A DNA stretch of 64,000 nucleotides from Hanstruepera ponticola (GCF_012931685.1 NZ_JABANC010000002.1:186001-250000), one strand, 5' to 3'; shown: positions 35,004 to 43,202, counted from the stretch's first letter. Made by a program: numbers and translations. The notes: generated from the sequence alone by a model not told the origin.

Positions 35004-35692
35004 GGTAAATCTTTATATCTAACCGGATCCAACATAGATTCAAATACAATGTCGTTTTTAAAAAACTCTTTTGCAATTGGGTGAGCATGTAAATCAATTT
35101 CGTTCGAAGCTTTTGCAAAACTCTCTATATCCATATTAGATTCATTTTTTAACCAGTTTTCCCTGGCTTCTTTTGGTATAATTAAGGGCATTTTTACATT
35201 AATATTGTGAATATTCCTTATAAAATTATTCGCTTCAGAAACTAGTATAGTACAAGTTTTAAAACCATCATTTAGTTTATTATACAATCCTGCCACGCTA
35301 ATTGGATTATTTAGTTTAGTATAAACATAATATGGATATATTGTTCCATTCTTTATATAGGAGGTGAAAAAACCTGTTATAATAATGAGGCATCTTTTAC
35401 TACAGAATTGATTATTCAATGTATCGTCGTTCTGTAACATGTCTTCGTCAAAATTCAAGGTGTTATTAACATTTTGAAAAATAATCCAATCATCTTCAAA
35501 ATCTTTCGGAAGTAAACCCCAAATTCCAGGAACAATTTGATGGGGCATTTCATCTGTTATGATATAAATGCTCTCTTCCTTGAATCCGTTAATCAATGGG
35601 TTTGATTCGTACAGATTTGGATATTTAAACTTCGCATTGAACTCTTTTTCAATGCGCTCTTTTGAAGCCGTATTTGATAATTTGTAAAACAT
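35000..35692 (-). CDS. Degenerate SRAP (HMCES/YedK-like) family protein
   Basis: Protein of 230 aa that keeps the SRAP fold pattern: FNAKF near the start, PGIWGLLPKDF, QNVNNTLNF, KRCLIIITGFF, PISVAGLYNKL, IHNINVKMPLII. SRAP proteins normally begin MCGR, where Cys2 forms a DNA-protein crosslink at abasic sites. Here it begins MFYK, so Cys2 is absent, and the GFYEW glutamate is replaced (GFFTSY, Thr110). His162 in NIHNINVKMP may be the remaining conserved histidine. It is not a frameshift product. Crosslinking activity is unlikely; a binding role is possible. Confidence 0.82.
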   Translation of the reverse strand: MFYKLSNTASKERIEKEFNAKFKYPNLYESNPLINGFKEESIYIITDEMPHQIVPGIWGLLPKDFEDDWIIFQNVNNTLNFDEDMLQNDDTLNNQFCSKRCLIIITGFFTSYIKNGTIYPYYVYTKLNNPISVAGLYNKLNDGFKTCTILVSEANNFIRNIHNINVKMPLIIPKEARENWLKNESNMDIESFAKASNEIDLHAHPIAKEFFKNDIVFESMLDPVRYKDLP

Positions 35693-35835
35693 ATTTTATA
35701 GACGCAAGTACGTGAAAATCAATAATTGGAATTATTCGAATAAAATTATTTTTTGACACATATGAATTTAAAATGTTAAAAAAAAGTGTTAGAAATTACT
35801 TTATCTCTTAACTGCCTTAATAACGACACACATAA

Positions 35836-35850
35836 ACCCAATAGTGTTAA
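35836..35850 (+). promoter_or_regulatory. ACCCAATAGTGTTAA element upstream of AraC copy 3
   Basis: Exact copy of the 15-bp word at 33850-33864, here 36 bp before the AraC copy 3 start. Confidence 0.5.
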
Positions 35851-35885
35851 CCAAGCTCAATTAGTTGCAATAAATTTACAGTAAT

Positions 35886-36947
35886 ATGTTTTTTAACATT
35901 CAAGACCTTATTAACTCAATTAGAATGGAAAATCAATTAATTACAATGAGCTGCAACACTCAAGCAAGTTATCTAGCTGATTTTATTGCAGAAATCCCTG
36001 TATTAAGTCATGGTATTCATCAATATAATTTGAGTACAAATGAGGGTTCAGGTTATGTTAGGTTTATAGATTTCGGACGAGGTTTTACTTCCATAGACTT
36101 AAATTTCAGACTTAAAGATCATCTTACTTTGGAGTTGGGAAATGATATGAAGGACATTCTATATTTTATGTATGTTACTCAAGGTATCTGTTTCTATGAA
36201 TTTAAAAATCATCATAAATCTAAACGTATTGAAGAATATAAATCGAGCTCAACGCGATGTGAAGTAGGAAACGAAGGTGAAATATCTATTAGTAAGGATA
36301 TGCACTTTATCATGAATATAATTAGCTTGGACAAAGAATTATATTTTAAGCGTTTCATTGCCAGAAATAATGAAAGCACTAATAAATATGATAAACTGTT
36401 TGACTCTTTTAAATTGTTAAAAAATCATATACATGTATCGTCATATAGTCTGAAAATCGCTGAACAACTACGCGTGATTCATAATAAAACTGAAACTTTT
36501 GAAATTGTAGACTCTATACGCTTAGAAAGTCGCTATTATTTCATTGTCGCTCTCCATTTAGATCAGCTATTTGGTGAAATCTATGGCTCCAAACAAGACA
36601 ACAAACTTAATAAGACACAGTTAAATAAAATCTGCAAGGTTACCGAATTTATCGTTGACAATCCTGATCATGACCACTCAATTAAAAAATTATGTGATCA
36701 TACTGGACTCTCTCCAGCAAAACTGCAAGAAGGATTTAAATGTATGCATGCTACAACAGTAGCAGATTTTGTGCGAAATGCAAGAATTGAAAAGGCCGAA
36801 ATTTTGTTGGCAAACACGGATTTAAACATTTCTGAAGTTGTTTACTCTATAGGTTTTACCAGCAGAAGTTATTTCTGTAAAATTTTCAGACAGAAATATG
36901 GCTGCAGTCCAAGAGAATACAAAAAGCGCCCTAGCTTATTACAATAA
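35886..36947 (+). CDS. AraC family transcriptional regulator (copy 3)
   Basis: Protein of 353 aa and the most diverged of the four. The N-terminal part has EGSGYVRFIDFGRGFTSIDLNFRL (about residues 54-77), matching the shared sensor block. The C-terminal AraC domain has HSIKKLCDHTGLSPAKLQEGFK and ISEVVYSIGFTSRSYFCKIFRQKYG. It starts with ATG at 35886. Extra Cys residues near the second HTH are not seen in its neighbours. It is followed by a bidirectional terminator. Confidence 0.9.
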   Translation: MFFNIQDLINSIRMENQLITMSCNTQASYLADFIAEIPVLSHGIHQYNLSTNEGSGYVRFIDFGRGFTSIDLNFRLKDHLTLELGNDMKDILYFMYVTQGICFYEFKNHHKSKRIEEYKSSSTRCEVGNEGEISISKDMHFIMNIISLDKELYFKRFIARNNESTNKYDKLFDSFKLLKNHIHVSSYSLKIAEQLRVIHNKTETFEIVDSIRLESRYYFIVALHLDQLFGEIYGSKQDNKLNKTQLNKICKVTEFIVDNPDHDHSIKKLCDHTGLSPAKLQEGFKCMHATTVADFVRNARIEKAEILLANTDLNISEVVYSIGFTSRSYFCKIFRQKYGCSPREYKKRPSLLQ

Positions 36948-36984
36948 GCTACTCAAAATATTGAAAATAGAACCTCTACTTATG

Positions 36985-37022
36985 AAAAAAGGATGTAACT
37001 CACTATGAGTTCATCCTTTTTT
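36985..37022. terminator. Bidirectional terminator between AraC copy 3 and the PA2169-family gene
   Basis: AAAAAAGGATG (36985-36995) pairs with CATCCTTTTTT (37012-37022). An inner stem AACTC/GAGTT (36998-37002 and 37007-37011) extends it. A and T runs flank both sides. Confidence 0.92.
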
Positions 37023-37045
37023 ACTAACCAACCAACTAACTATTA

Positions 37046-37498
37046 TTAATCATTTAGATCTTCTAAACGCTTAATATTATTAAGATCATTATAAATTGTA
37101 TTTTTTTGATTTAACAACACGTTTTTTGTGGAATCAGGCAAAGACATTTCATTTAATACATCTTCGTATTCTTCAACAGATGCTTTTTCTCCTCGAATGG
37201 CTTCTTCGAGCATAGCCTCTTCATTATCAGAAGAAAATATTGCTTTAACATCCATCCATGTTCTGTGCATGCTACCTGTGAAGCTTCCTCCTTTATCAGG
37301 TTCTTCTCCAAAAGTTTGTAATTCACTTTTTATTTCATGACCAAAATTGTATCGTTCTTGGGCTTTTCTTTGAAAGAAATTCTTTAAACTTAAATTCTCT
37401 GTATTTTCCGCAGCTTTCTTATATCCTTTTTCTGCATCATAATTCTTTTCTAATAACTCATTGAGTTTACTGCCAATTTTTTCTGTGTAAGTTTCCAT
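37046..37498 (-). CDS. PA2169/DUF2383 four-helix-bundle stress protein
   Basis: Protein of 150 aa, all-alpha, ferritin-like, with the family pattern ENTENLSLKNFFQRKAQERYNFGHEI (about residues 31-56) and MHRTWMDVKAIF, then EDVLNEMSLPDSTKNVLLNQ. DUF2383 proteins are found in general-stress gene sets. It starts with ATG. Upstream (37593-37630 region) there are TTGAGT- and TTAACTC-type elements on the promoter side. Confidence 0.88.
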   Translation of the reverse strand: METYTEKIGSKLNELLEKNYDAEKGYKKAAENTENLSLKNFFQRKAQERYNFGHEIKSELQTFGEEPDKGGSFTGSMHRTWMDVKAIFSSDNEEAMLEEAIRGEKASVEEYEDVLNEMSLPDSTKNVLLNQKNTIYNDLNNIKRLEDLND

Positions 37499-37744
37499 TC
37501 TATTAATTTTAAAATTACAGACGATTAACCTATTCGATGCTCGTCATATCGCACCTTTTTTTTGCTTTCACAGTAAAATTAACACTTCATTATTTGAGTA
37601 ATTAATTCAATAGATTTTTAAATTAACTCGATAAGATAAAATTGAATTATACCACAATTTTTGGTGTATAATTTTAGAAATAGCTCACATATTATTAAGA
37701 CTGCTGGCAAAATTATCACGTACATTCGTATGTGTATACATATG

Positions 37745-38179
37745 TTATAAATTTTCAGACATATAAGATTTATACGGCTTGACTAAATTCATCTTTTGAG
37801 ATTCATTAAATACCTTTCCTGCCAACTGAAAAAATGTGTGTTCCTCATCTTCTAAATGATGTTCAACTTTATCCTTTAAATCCTTTGCTGTCTTAAGCCA
37901 AGCTGATGAATCGTATTCTGTTTTTTCAAGCTTTTCTATTAATTCATCAATTTCGTGATGTTCAGCAATACCATGTCTTGCGTGTTCTTGCATCATGTCA
38001 TTACTAATTAATGGTTTATAAAAATGGCGTTCTTCAGCTTCAGCATGTATTTGCAGTTGCTGTTTTAGTTCTTTAAATATAGAATCTCGATTTTTTGTGT
38101 CTCCGCTGGTATTTATTAATTTATCTAATAAATCTCGTTGAATGTCATGGTCATGTCTAATAGCTTCAAAAATGGTCAT
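37745..38179 (-). CDS. Hemerythrin-domain protein
   Basis: Protein of 144 aa with the hemerythrin HHE pattern: IRHDHDIQRDLLDKL (about residues 7-21), QIHAEAEERHFYKPLI (about 47-62), AEHHEIDELIEKL, and VEHHLEDEEHTFFQLA. These supply the His and Glu ligands for a di-iron site that binds oxygen or nitric oxide. No fused domain. It fits an oxidative- or nitrosative-stress role next to the PA2169-family gene. Confidence 0.93.
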   Translation of the reverse strand: MTIFEAIRHDHDIQRDLLDKLINTSGDTKNRDSIFKELKQQLQIHAEAEERHFYKPLISNDMMQEHARHGIAEHHEIDELIEKLEKTEYDSSAWLKTAKDLKDKVEHHLEDEEHTFFQLAGKVFNESQKMNLVKPYKSYMSENL

Positions 38180-38356
38180 TGAAAATTGGTTTTAATGTTA
38201 ATATAGTTACGAAATTAATACCTATCATCGTAAACTTTGGATACAATCCGTGTATTTAATGACTTATATGATTATGCGTTATAACATTATTAGTGCGTCG
38301 CGATGAAGTCTAAAAGCATGTGTTTGTTGTAAAAAGACCATAACGCATGGTCTCAT

Positions 38357-38378
38357 TTGAGTAAATAAATTAACTCAA
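38357..38378. promoter_or_regulatory. TTGAGT-N10-ACTCAA inverted repeat
   Basis: TTGAGT (38357-38362) and ACTCAA (38373-38378) are perfect arms with a 10-bp gap, in the spacer between hemerythrin and AraC copy 4, 67 bp before the latter. It resembles elements at 32676-32684, 44641-44649 and 46851-46859. Confidence 0.5.
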
Positions 38379-38444
38379 TAAAGTAAAAAGTTAAATTATT
38401 TTGAAAAAAAAGTCGAAATTGCAATCACTTATTATTTAATCATC

Positions 38445-39470
38445 ATGAACAATTTACATATACTTCCAAGAAACAATACTGATTTACTATCAAAACTGCA
38501 AACAAAGTTAGGAGGCAACATAACAGAGACATTCGGAAAAATTAAGCTTACTGTTAATAATAGTAATGGTTTTGGGACTATAAAATATCTCCAATTAGAT
38601 TGGGGTGTTGAGCTTATTCAATTAGATATTAGATTTTCAGAATATTATAACTTAACACTTGATGCTAGTGAGTTTAATCCCATTCAATTTATTTATTCGT
38701 CAAATGGGCGTTTAGGGCATTATTATGAAGATCCTAAAGATCTACAATATGTTGAAGAATTTCACACCTTAATTCTTACCAGTAAAGATGGTAGTAAAAA
38801 TAATTTTGTTTTTCCTAAAGATCAAAATCTGCAAATAACTATAATACAAATCGTACGACAAGAGTTTTTAAAGAAAAAGCATTCAAACGTATCCCAACTA
38901 AACAAACAGCTATACGAGGTGTTTATGGACACCGATCATGAAAATAAATTTCGCTTTTTCGGAAGTTTTAATTTAAAAATCGCTGATAAAATTAATGAGC
39001 TTCAGAATCTTAAGTCTAAAGGTATGATAAGGATTTTAAAGATAGAGGCTATTGTCTATGAAATATTATCACTTCACATTCAAACGCACAAAAACACTTT
39101 AGACGATATTAAAATCCCAGATTCGCTTTTAAAAAGTGAGTTGCGTATCATACGGAAACTATCAAAAAAGATTGTTGATAATCCTTCAAAAAATTATGAC
39201 CTAAAATCCATGTCCATGGAATCTGGTTTATCACAGTTAAAATTACAGGATGGCTTTAAACACCTTTATAACCGAACGGTTACAGATTATATAAGACATA
39301 TAAGGTTGCAAACAGCAAGAGATTTAATTCGTAATTCTGAATTAAACATTTCACAAGTAGTATATACAATTGGTTTTACGAGTAGAAGTTATTTTTCAAA
39401 AATATTTAAAGAAAAGTATGGCATTACGCCCCATGAGTTTAAAAAACAAGCTTTATCGGTGAGTGTTTAA
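38445..39470 (+). CDS. AraC family transcriptional regulator (copy 4)
   Basis: Protein of 341 aa. The sensor-like region has GFGTIKYLQLDWGVELIQLDI (about residues 45-65) and a long helical part, and the AraC domain has YDLKSMSMESGLSQLKLQDGFK, then ISQVVYTIGFTSRSYFSKIFKEKYG. It is closest to copy 2 by eye. It starts with ATG 67 bp after a TTGAGT inverted repeat. It may control the YtxH/holin-like and aldehyde dehydrogenase genes that follow. Confidence 0.9.
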   Translation: MNNLHILPRNNTDLLSKLQTKLGGNITETFGKIKLTVNNSNGFGTIKYLQLDWGVELIQLDIRFSEYYNLTLDASEFNPIQFIYSSNGRLGHYYEDPKDLQYVEEFHTLILTSKDGSKNNFVFPKDQNLQITIIQIVRQEFLKKKHSNVSQLNKQLYEVFMDTDHENKFRFFGSFNLKIADKINELQNLKSKGMIRILKIEAIVYEILSLHIQTHKNTLDDIKIPDSLLKSELRIIRKLSKKIVDNPSKNYDLKSMSMESGLSQLKLQDGFKHLYNRTVTDYIRHIRLQTARDLIRNSELNISQVVYTIGFTSRSYFSKIFKEKYGITPHEFKKQALSVSV

Positions 39471-39472
39471 AT

Positions 39473-39679
39473 CTATCTTTTAAACAATTTTTTGAGCAAA
39501 ATAAAAGCGCCATATTTACCTGCAATTCTTATCATACTTTGTATCCAGTTATAAGGTTGAAGATCTTCCTTGAAATCATTTTTAACAAGTTTGAGTTCTT
39601 CCCATGCAATTTTTCGTTCTAGATTTAGACGTTTTAAATCGGCTTCAACCTCTTGAAAATTTCTATATGTTGGTTTCAT
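39473..39679 (-). CDS. Small stress-island protein (DUF6327-like)
   Basis: Protein of 68 aa from ATG 39679: MKPTYRNFQEVEADLKRLNLERKIAWEELKLVK is an amphipathic helix, and the C-terminus ends in a basic tail (FILLKKLFKR). I recall similar proteins with the MKPxYRNFxEVExDLxRL pattern in flavobacteria, as DUF6327. Third gene of the YtxH/holin-like set. Confidence 0.72.
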   Translation of the reverse strand: MKPTYRNFQEVEADLKRLNLERKIAWEELKLVKNDFKEDLQPYNWIQSMIRIAGKYGAFILLKKLFKR

Positions 39680-39708
39680 AATGTGCAATTCTTATTTAAA
39701 AAATATCA

Positions 39709-40065
39709 TTAATTGTCTTCAGAGAAAAACTTTGATCCCAATTTCTCCAAAACTATTTTATTGATAAACGAACGATTAACATAAATAATAACGCCTATCA
39801 AGATAAATATTAGCCCAACTAACAAATAGCCCAGCGACATACTCTCTAAAGCATTTCCCAAAGCTATTGCACCAGCCACAGCTCCAAAAATAAAGCCAAT
39901 AAATACAAAGGAACCAATAGCTATAAGTTTAGTAATCAAGCTAATAGAGAATGTGATTTGCTGAAAGACTTTCAGTTTAAAATACTGGTGAGAAGTTTTT
40001 AAAAACTTCTCACCAGTATCTGTTGCTTTATCAGCAGTTTCTCCTAATGAATCAAATACGCTCAT
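39709..40065 (-). CDS. Phage holin-like membrane protein (PF07332-like)
   Basis: Protein of 118 aa with a short soluble N-terminus and two or three transmembrane helices (about residues 40-70 and 80-97). It resembles the phage-holin superfamily proteins found after YtxH genes in flavobacteria. There is no phage gene near, so a host stress role is more likely. The N-terminal coding part holds a perfect 38-bp palindrome (39982-40019). It lies 14 bp after the YtxH stop. Confidence 0.75.
   Translation of the reverse strand: MSVFDSLGETADKATDTGEKFLKTSHQYFKLKVFQQITFSISLITKLIAIGSFVFIGFIFGAVAGAIALGNALESMSLGYLLVGLIFILIGVIIYVNRSFINKIVLEKLGSKFFSEDN
39982..40019. repeat. Perfect 38-bp palindrome inside the holin-like gene
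   Basis: Arm ATACTGGTGAGAAGTTTTT (39982-40000) is followed with no loop by its exact complement (40001-40019). It encodes about residues 16-28 of the holin-like protein. It could form a cruciform or a strong mRNA hairpin in the first quarter of the message. Confidence 0.95.
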
Positions 40066-40079
40066 AAATTGAATTATTA

Positions 40080-40421
40080 TTATACATTAACAGAATTCTT
40101 CTGAAACTTTTTGTTTTTTTCTTTGAGGTCTTTTAGCTTAGCCTCTAATGTTGTTATCACATCTTCTGCCTTGTAACTAGCGTTAGAAACAATAGATTCT
40201 ACTTGTTCGTCTAATGTTTGCTTTTGAGCTCCAACACTATTAACTACGCGATCTTTTAAATCTACTGCAGATGATGCTAATCTTTCTTTTTGAGCTTCAG
40301 CTTCGTCTGCTATTCGCTGTCTTGTCACGCTTCCTTTATCAGGAGCAAACAAAATGCCTAAAATAGCACCTACTGCTGTTCCTGCTAAAATTCCTAAAAC
40401 TGTATTTCCGTTATTACTCAT
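40080..40421 (-). CDS. YtxH domain stress protein
   Basis: Protein of 113 aa with a Gly/Ala-rich membrane helix at the start (NTVLGILAGTAVGAILGILFAPDKGS, residues 6-31) and a long coiled-coil-like helix to the C-terminus (AEAQKERLASSAVDLKDRVV). YtxH proteins belong to general-stress regulons. It is the first gene of the YtxH/holin-like/DUF6327-like operon. It is divergent from the aldehyde dehydrogenase. Confidence 0.9.
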   Translation of the reverse strand: MSNNGNTVLGILAGTAVGAILGILFAPDKGSVTRQRIADEAEAQKERLASSAVDLKDRVVNSVGAQKQTLDEQVESIVSNASYKAEDVITTLEAKLKDLKEKNKKFQKNSVNV

Positions 40422-40604
40422 GTCTATTTTTTGTTTTTAATTAAACTAAATTTCTTATCAGCAATATCAAGATAAATGTTGAATTATGTTATCGTTATAA
40501 ATTTAAATCTTAACGTAAACAAAATTACGTAAAAGAGTTAACTATTTCACGTTTAAAGATAAGCAGAAAAGCTCTTTGTAAATAATTTTGAAAAGAAAAG
40601 ATAA

Positions 40605-41966
40605 ATGATGACTATACAAACCTTAAACCCTTACTCGGGTAATCAGATAAAAACTTATGAATTATTTTCTGACAACAAGATTGATGCTTGTTTAAAAATG
40701 TCAGAAGAAGCATTTAGTCATTGGAAAGACCAAGATCTTGCCATAAGAACAGATTTTCTTGAAAGACTTTCAAAAACACTATTGCAAAATATTGACAGCT
40801 ATAGTACGTTGATGACTGAAGAAATGGGAAAACCCATCACTCAAAGTCGGGCAGAAATTGAAAAATGTGTGTTTTTATGTGATTTTTATGCTAAAAATGC
40901 AGCCCTTTTTCTGTCTGATGAAATAATAGAAACTGATGCCAAAGAAAGTTTTGTAAGTTATGACCCTATGGGAATAATTTTAGGTATCATGCCATGGAAT
41001 TATCCATTTTGGCAAGTATTAAGATTTGCCATTCCAACACTGACTTCTGGTAACACCGTTCTATTAAAACATGCATCCAATGTAACGGGTTGCGCTCTTG
41101 CTATACAAGAATTATTTGAAAATAGCGGTTTCCCAAAAGGATGTTTCCAGACTCTAATCGCAGAGCATGACCAAATTGAAAAGCTCATATCAGATTCAAG
41201 AATTAAAGCAGTATCATTGACAGGTAGCGAAAAAGCAGGTAAACACATCGCAGAAGTAGCAGGTAAAAATCTGAAGAAAACTGTTTTGGAATTAGGAGGT
41301 AACAATGCCTGTATAATTTTAAAAGATGCCAATTTGAATAAGTACATGGACACCATTGTGAATGCACGTATGCAAAATACAGGTCAAAGTTGTATTGCTG
41401 CAAAACGATTTATAGTAATGGCATCTGTTTATGACGAATTTATAGAACGGTTTACAGAAAAGATAAAAGACCTTAAATATGGTAATCCCAAGGACAAATC
41501 AACAACCATAAGCACATTGGCTAGAGTTGATTTGGCTGAAACCTTAAAAGAGCAAATTGATGAATCGGTAAAAAAAGGAGGCAAAATCCTAATTGGAAAT
41601 AATCAAGATAAGGCCTTTTTTGAGCCAACAATTATTACCAATGTCGAACCTGGCATGCCTGTTTTTGATGATGAAACCTTTGGGCCCATTGTCGCCATAA
41701 CAAAAGTTAATACAGAAAAAGAAGCCTACAAGCTTGCTAGTAAAACCAAGTATGGTTTAGGTACAATGGTTTTTACCGAAAACACAGAAAAAGCCTTAAA
41801 GCAATCATCAAAAATAAGTGATGGTGCCTTTTTTATTAACGAATTGGTAAAATCTGACCCTAGACTACCCTTTGGAGGCACCAAAGCATCAGGATACGGC
41901 AGAGAGCTTTCCAGAGAGGGAATTCATGAGTTTGTGAACAGAAAAACAATTTATATTAACAAATAA
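40605..41966 (+). CDS. NAD(P)-dependent aldehyde / succinate-semialdehyde dehydrogenase
   Basis: Aldehyde dehydrogenase of 453 aa. Motifs seen: PWNYPFWQVLRFAIPTL, SLTGSEKAGKHIAE, catalytic Glu in LELGGNNACIIL (about residues 222-233) and catalytic Cys in NTGQSCIAAKRFIV (about 264-277). The GQSCIAAKRF form and the 453-residue length fit the succinate-semialdehyde dehydrogenase/YneI-type branch. In this island it may detoxify reactive aldehydes. Starts with ATG. Followed 13 bp later by a small membrane protein. Confidence 0.93.
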   Translation: MMTIQTLNPYSGNQIKTYELFSDNKIDACLKMSEEAFSHWKDQDLAIRTDFLERLSKTLLQNIDSYSTLMTEEMGKPITQSRAEIEKCVFLCDFYAKNAALFLSDEIIETDAKESFVSYDPMGIILGIMPWNYPFWQVLRFAIPTLTSGNTVLLKHASNVTGCALAIQELFENSGFPKGCFQTLIAEHDQIEKLISDSRIKAVSLTGSEKAGKHIAEVAGKNLKKTVLELGGNNACIILKDANLNKYMDTIVNARMQNTGQSCIAAKRFIVMASVYDEFIERFTEKIKDLKYGNPKDKSTTISTLARVDLAETLKEQIDESVKKGGKILIGNNQDKAFFEPTIITNVEPGMPVFDDETFGPIVAITKVNTEKEAYKLASKTKYGLGTMVFTENTEKALKQSSKISDGAFFINELVKSDPRLPFGGTKASGYGRELSREGIHEFVNRKTIYINK

Positions 41967-41979
41967 AAACAATTATATT

Positions 41980-42132
41980 ATGCCTTTTATAAAAGATAGT
42001 GATTCAGATAGAGAAGATTATTTATTACAAGATGACAAAACAACCATTTTTACTGGAACTTTTGTTATTGTAGCTTTAATAGTATTAGTAATAGCTGTAA
42101 TAGTTTCAGGATTCTATTTTGAATGGTTTTAA
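41980..42132 (+). CDS. Small single-pass membrane protein
   Basis: Protein of 50 aa: MPFIKDSDSDREDYLLQDDK is a soluble acidic start and the rest one membrane helix (about residues 26-46) ending in FEWF. It lies 13 bp after the aldehyde dehydrogenase gene on the same strand and before a terminator, so it is probably expressed with it. Not recognised as a named family. Confidence 0.65.
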   Translation: MPFIKDSDSDREDYLLQDDKTTIFTGTFVIVALIVLVIAVIVSGFYFEWF

Positions 42133-42153
42133 AACCAAATAACATAAAAAATT

Positions 42154-42180
42154 AAGCCCAACATGTGTTGGGCTTTTCTT
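42154..42180. terminator. Bidirectional terminator after the aldehyde dehydrogenase unit
   Basis: AAGCCCAACA (42154-42163) is followed by TG and its complement TGTTGGGCTT (42166-42175), then TTCTTT. The other side has an A-rich run for the convergent gene. Confidence 0.9.
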
Positions 42181-42203
42181 TAATATAGCAATTATTTTTA
42201 AGG

Positions 42204-42719
42204 TTAATGGTTGTGAAGATTAACATAACCTTTCTCACTATTAGTTTCGTGAACAAAACCCATGGAATCTTCAGCCATTTCTAAAACGTAAACACGTTTT
42301 TGGTCTTGACCATCCCAATAGTAGGCATCCTCCATATTAACACACATAAGAGCCAAATTTTCATCATCCTTACCTCCTTTAAACCAATGACTTAATTCTG
42401 GTTTCCATAATTCATTTAGTTTGGTGTTATCTTCTATGTGCGTCGCATTTCCATAAATTGAGATATATCTATTTTTAGCCTCATCAGCATATACAATCTG
42501 AACTTTATTATTATAGTCAATATCGTTAAAATGATCGCTTTGTTTTGAAGTAAAGAACCATAACTCTCCTTGTTCATCTATTTGTTGCAAGGTCATAGGA
42601 CACACAGAAAGTGGTTTTTTATTCAATCCTGTGATTAACATTACCGTTTTTGGTGCATCAATGAGTTCACGCATTTTTTCCAATCCATTTTTGTCTTTTG
42701 TATAATCTCTATTTTTCAT
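42204..42719 (-). CDS. Pyridoxamine 5'-phosphate oxidase-fold general stress protein
   Basis: Protein of 171 aa of the flavin-binding split-barrel type (general stress protein 26-like): LIDAPKTVMLITGLNKKPLSVCPMTLQQIDEQGELWFFTSKQSDHFNDID (about residues 17-66) and VQIVYADEAKNRYISIYGNATH. The WFFT...SDH pattern is characteristic. It probably binds FMN or a related cofactor. Starts with ATG. Confidence 0.92.
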   Translation of the reverse strand: MKNRDYTKDKNGLEKMRELIDAPKTVMLITGLNKKPLSVCPMTLQQIDEQGELWFFTSKQSDHFNDIDYNNKVQIVYADEAKNRYISIYGNATHIEDNTKLNELWKPELSHWFKGGKDDENLALMCVNMEDAYYWDGQDQKRVYVLEMAEDSMGFVHETNSEKGYVNLHNH

Positions 42720-42751
42720 TTTATATTTTTTTTAATTATTAGTTTCTTTTA

Positions 42752-43069
42752 TTATGCTGCCTGCAATCTACATGCTTCGGCACAAGCTAAACATGAGGCT
42801 GCGCACTTTTGGCAGTGTTCATGTTCGTGTTGCTTACATTGTTCGGCACACCATTCACAAATTTCAGCACATAAGAGGCAGTACTCTTTTGTAAACTTAC
42901 TGTCCATTATCATAAATTTTATGCAGATAGAACAAGCCTCTACACACTGCAAACAACATTCAGGACAATCATTAAAGCTTTCTTTACCTAACATATGGCT
43001 TAAACAGTCTTGGCAAGTTGTTAAGCAGTCCTGACAGGCTTTTATGCATGCTTCATAATTACGTATCAT
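42752..43069 (-). CDS. Cys-rich four-helix-bundle copper-binding protein (DUF326/Csp-like)
   Basis: Protein of 105 aa with 21 cysteines (20 percent), spaced as CxxxC and CxxC along four helices, plus a His-rich QHEHEH (about residues 80-85) loop. This resembles DUF326 and Csp-type proteins, which store many Cu(I) ions inside the bundle. No signal peptide, so it would be cytosolic (Csp3-like). Starts with ATG. It lies 32 bp upstream of the stress flavin-protein gene on the same strand. Confidence 0.9.
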   Translation of the reverse strand: MIRNYEACIKACQDCLTTCQDCLSHMLGKESFNDCPECCLQCVEACSICIKFMIMDSKFTKEYCLLCAEICEWCAEQCKQHEHEHCQKCAASCLACAEACRLQAA

Positions 43070-43202
43070 AATTTTATTTTTTAATTAATGGTTACAATTA
43101 ATTAAATACTTTTTTCCAAATATCTTGACCGTAAAAAAATTAATTTTGATGCAAATAGTATTGTCAAATCATGACATACTTTAAAAGCAGTTTAGCTTTT
43201 GT

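Noticed and set aside
39709-40065. Holin-like gene as a prophage remnant
   Set aside because: No integrase, structural or lysis genes are nearby; the YtxH neighbour points to a host stress operon.
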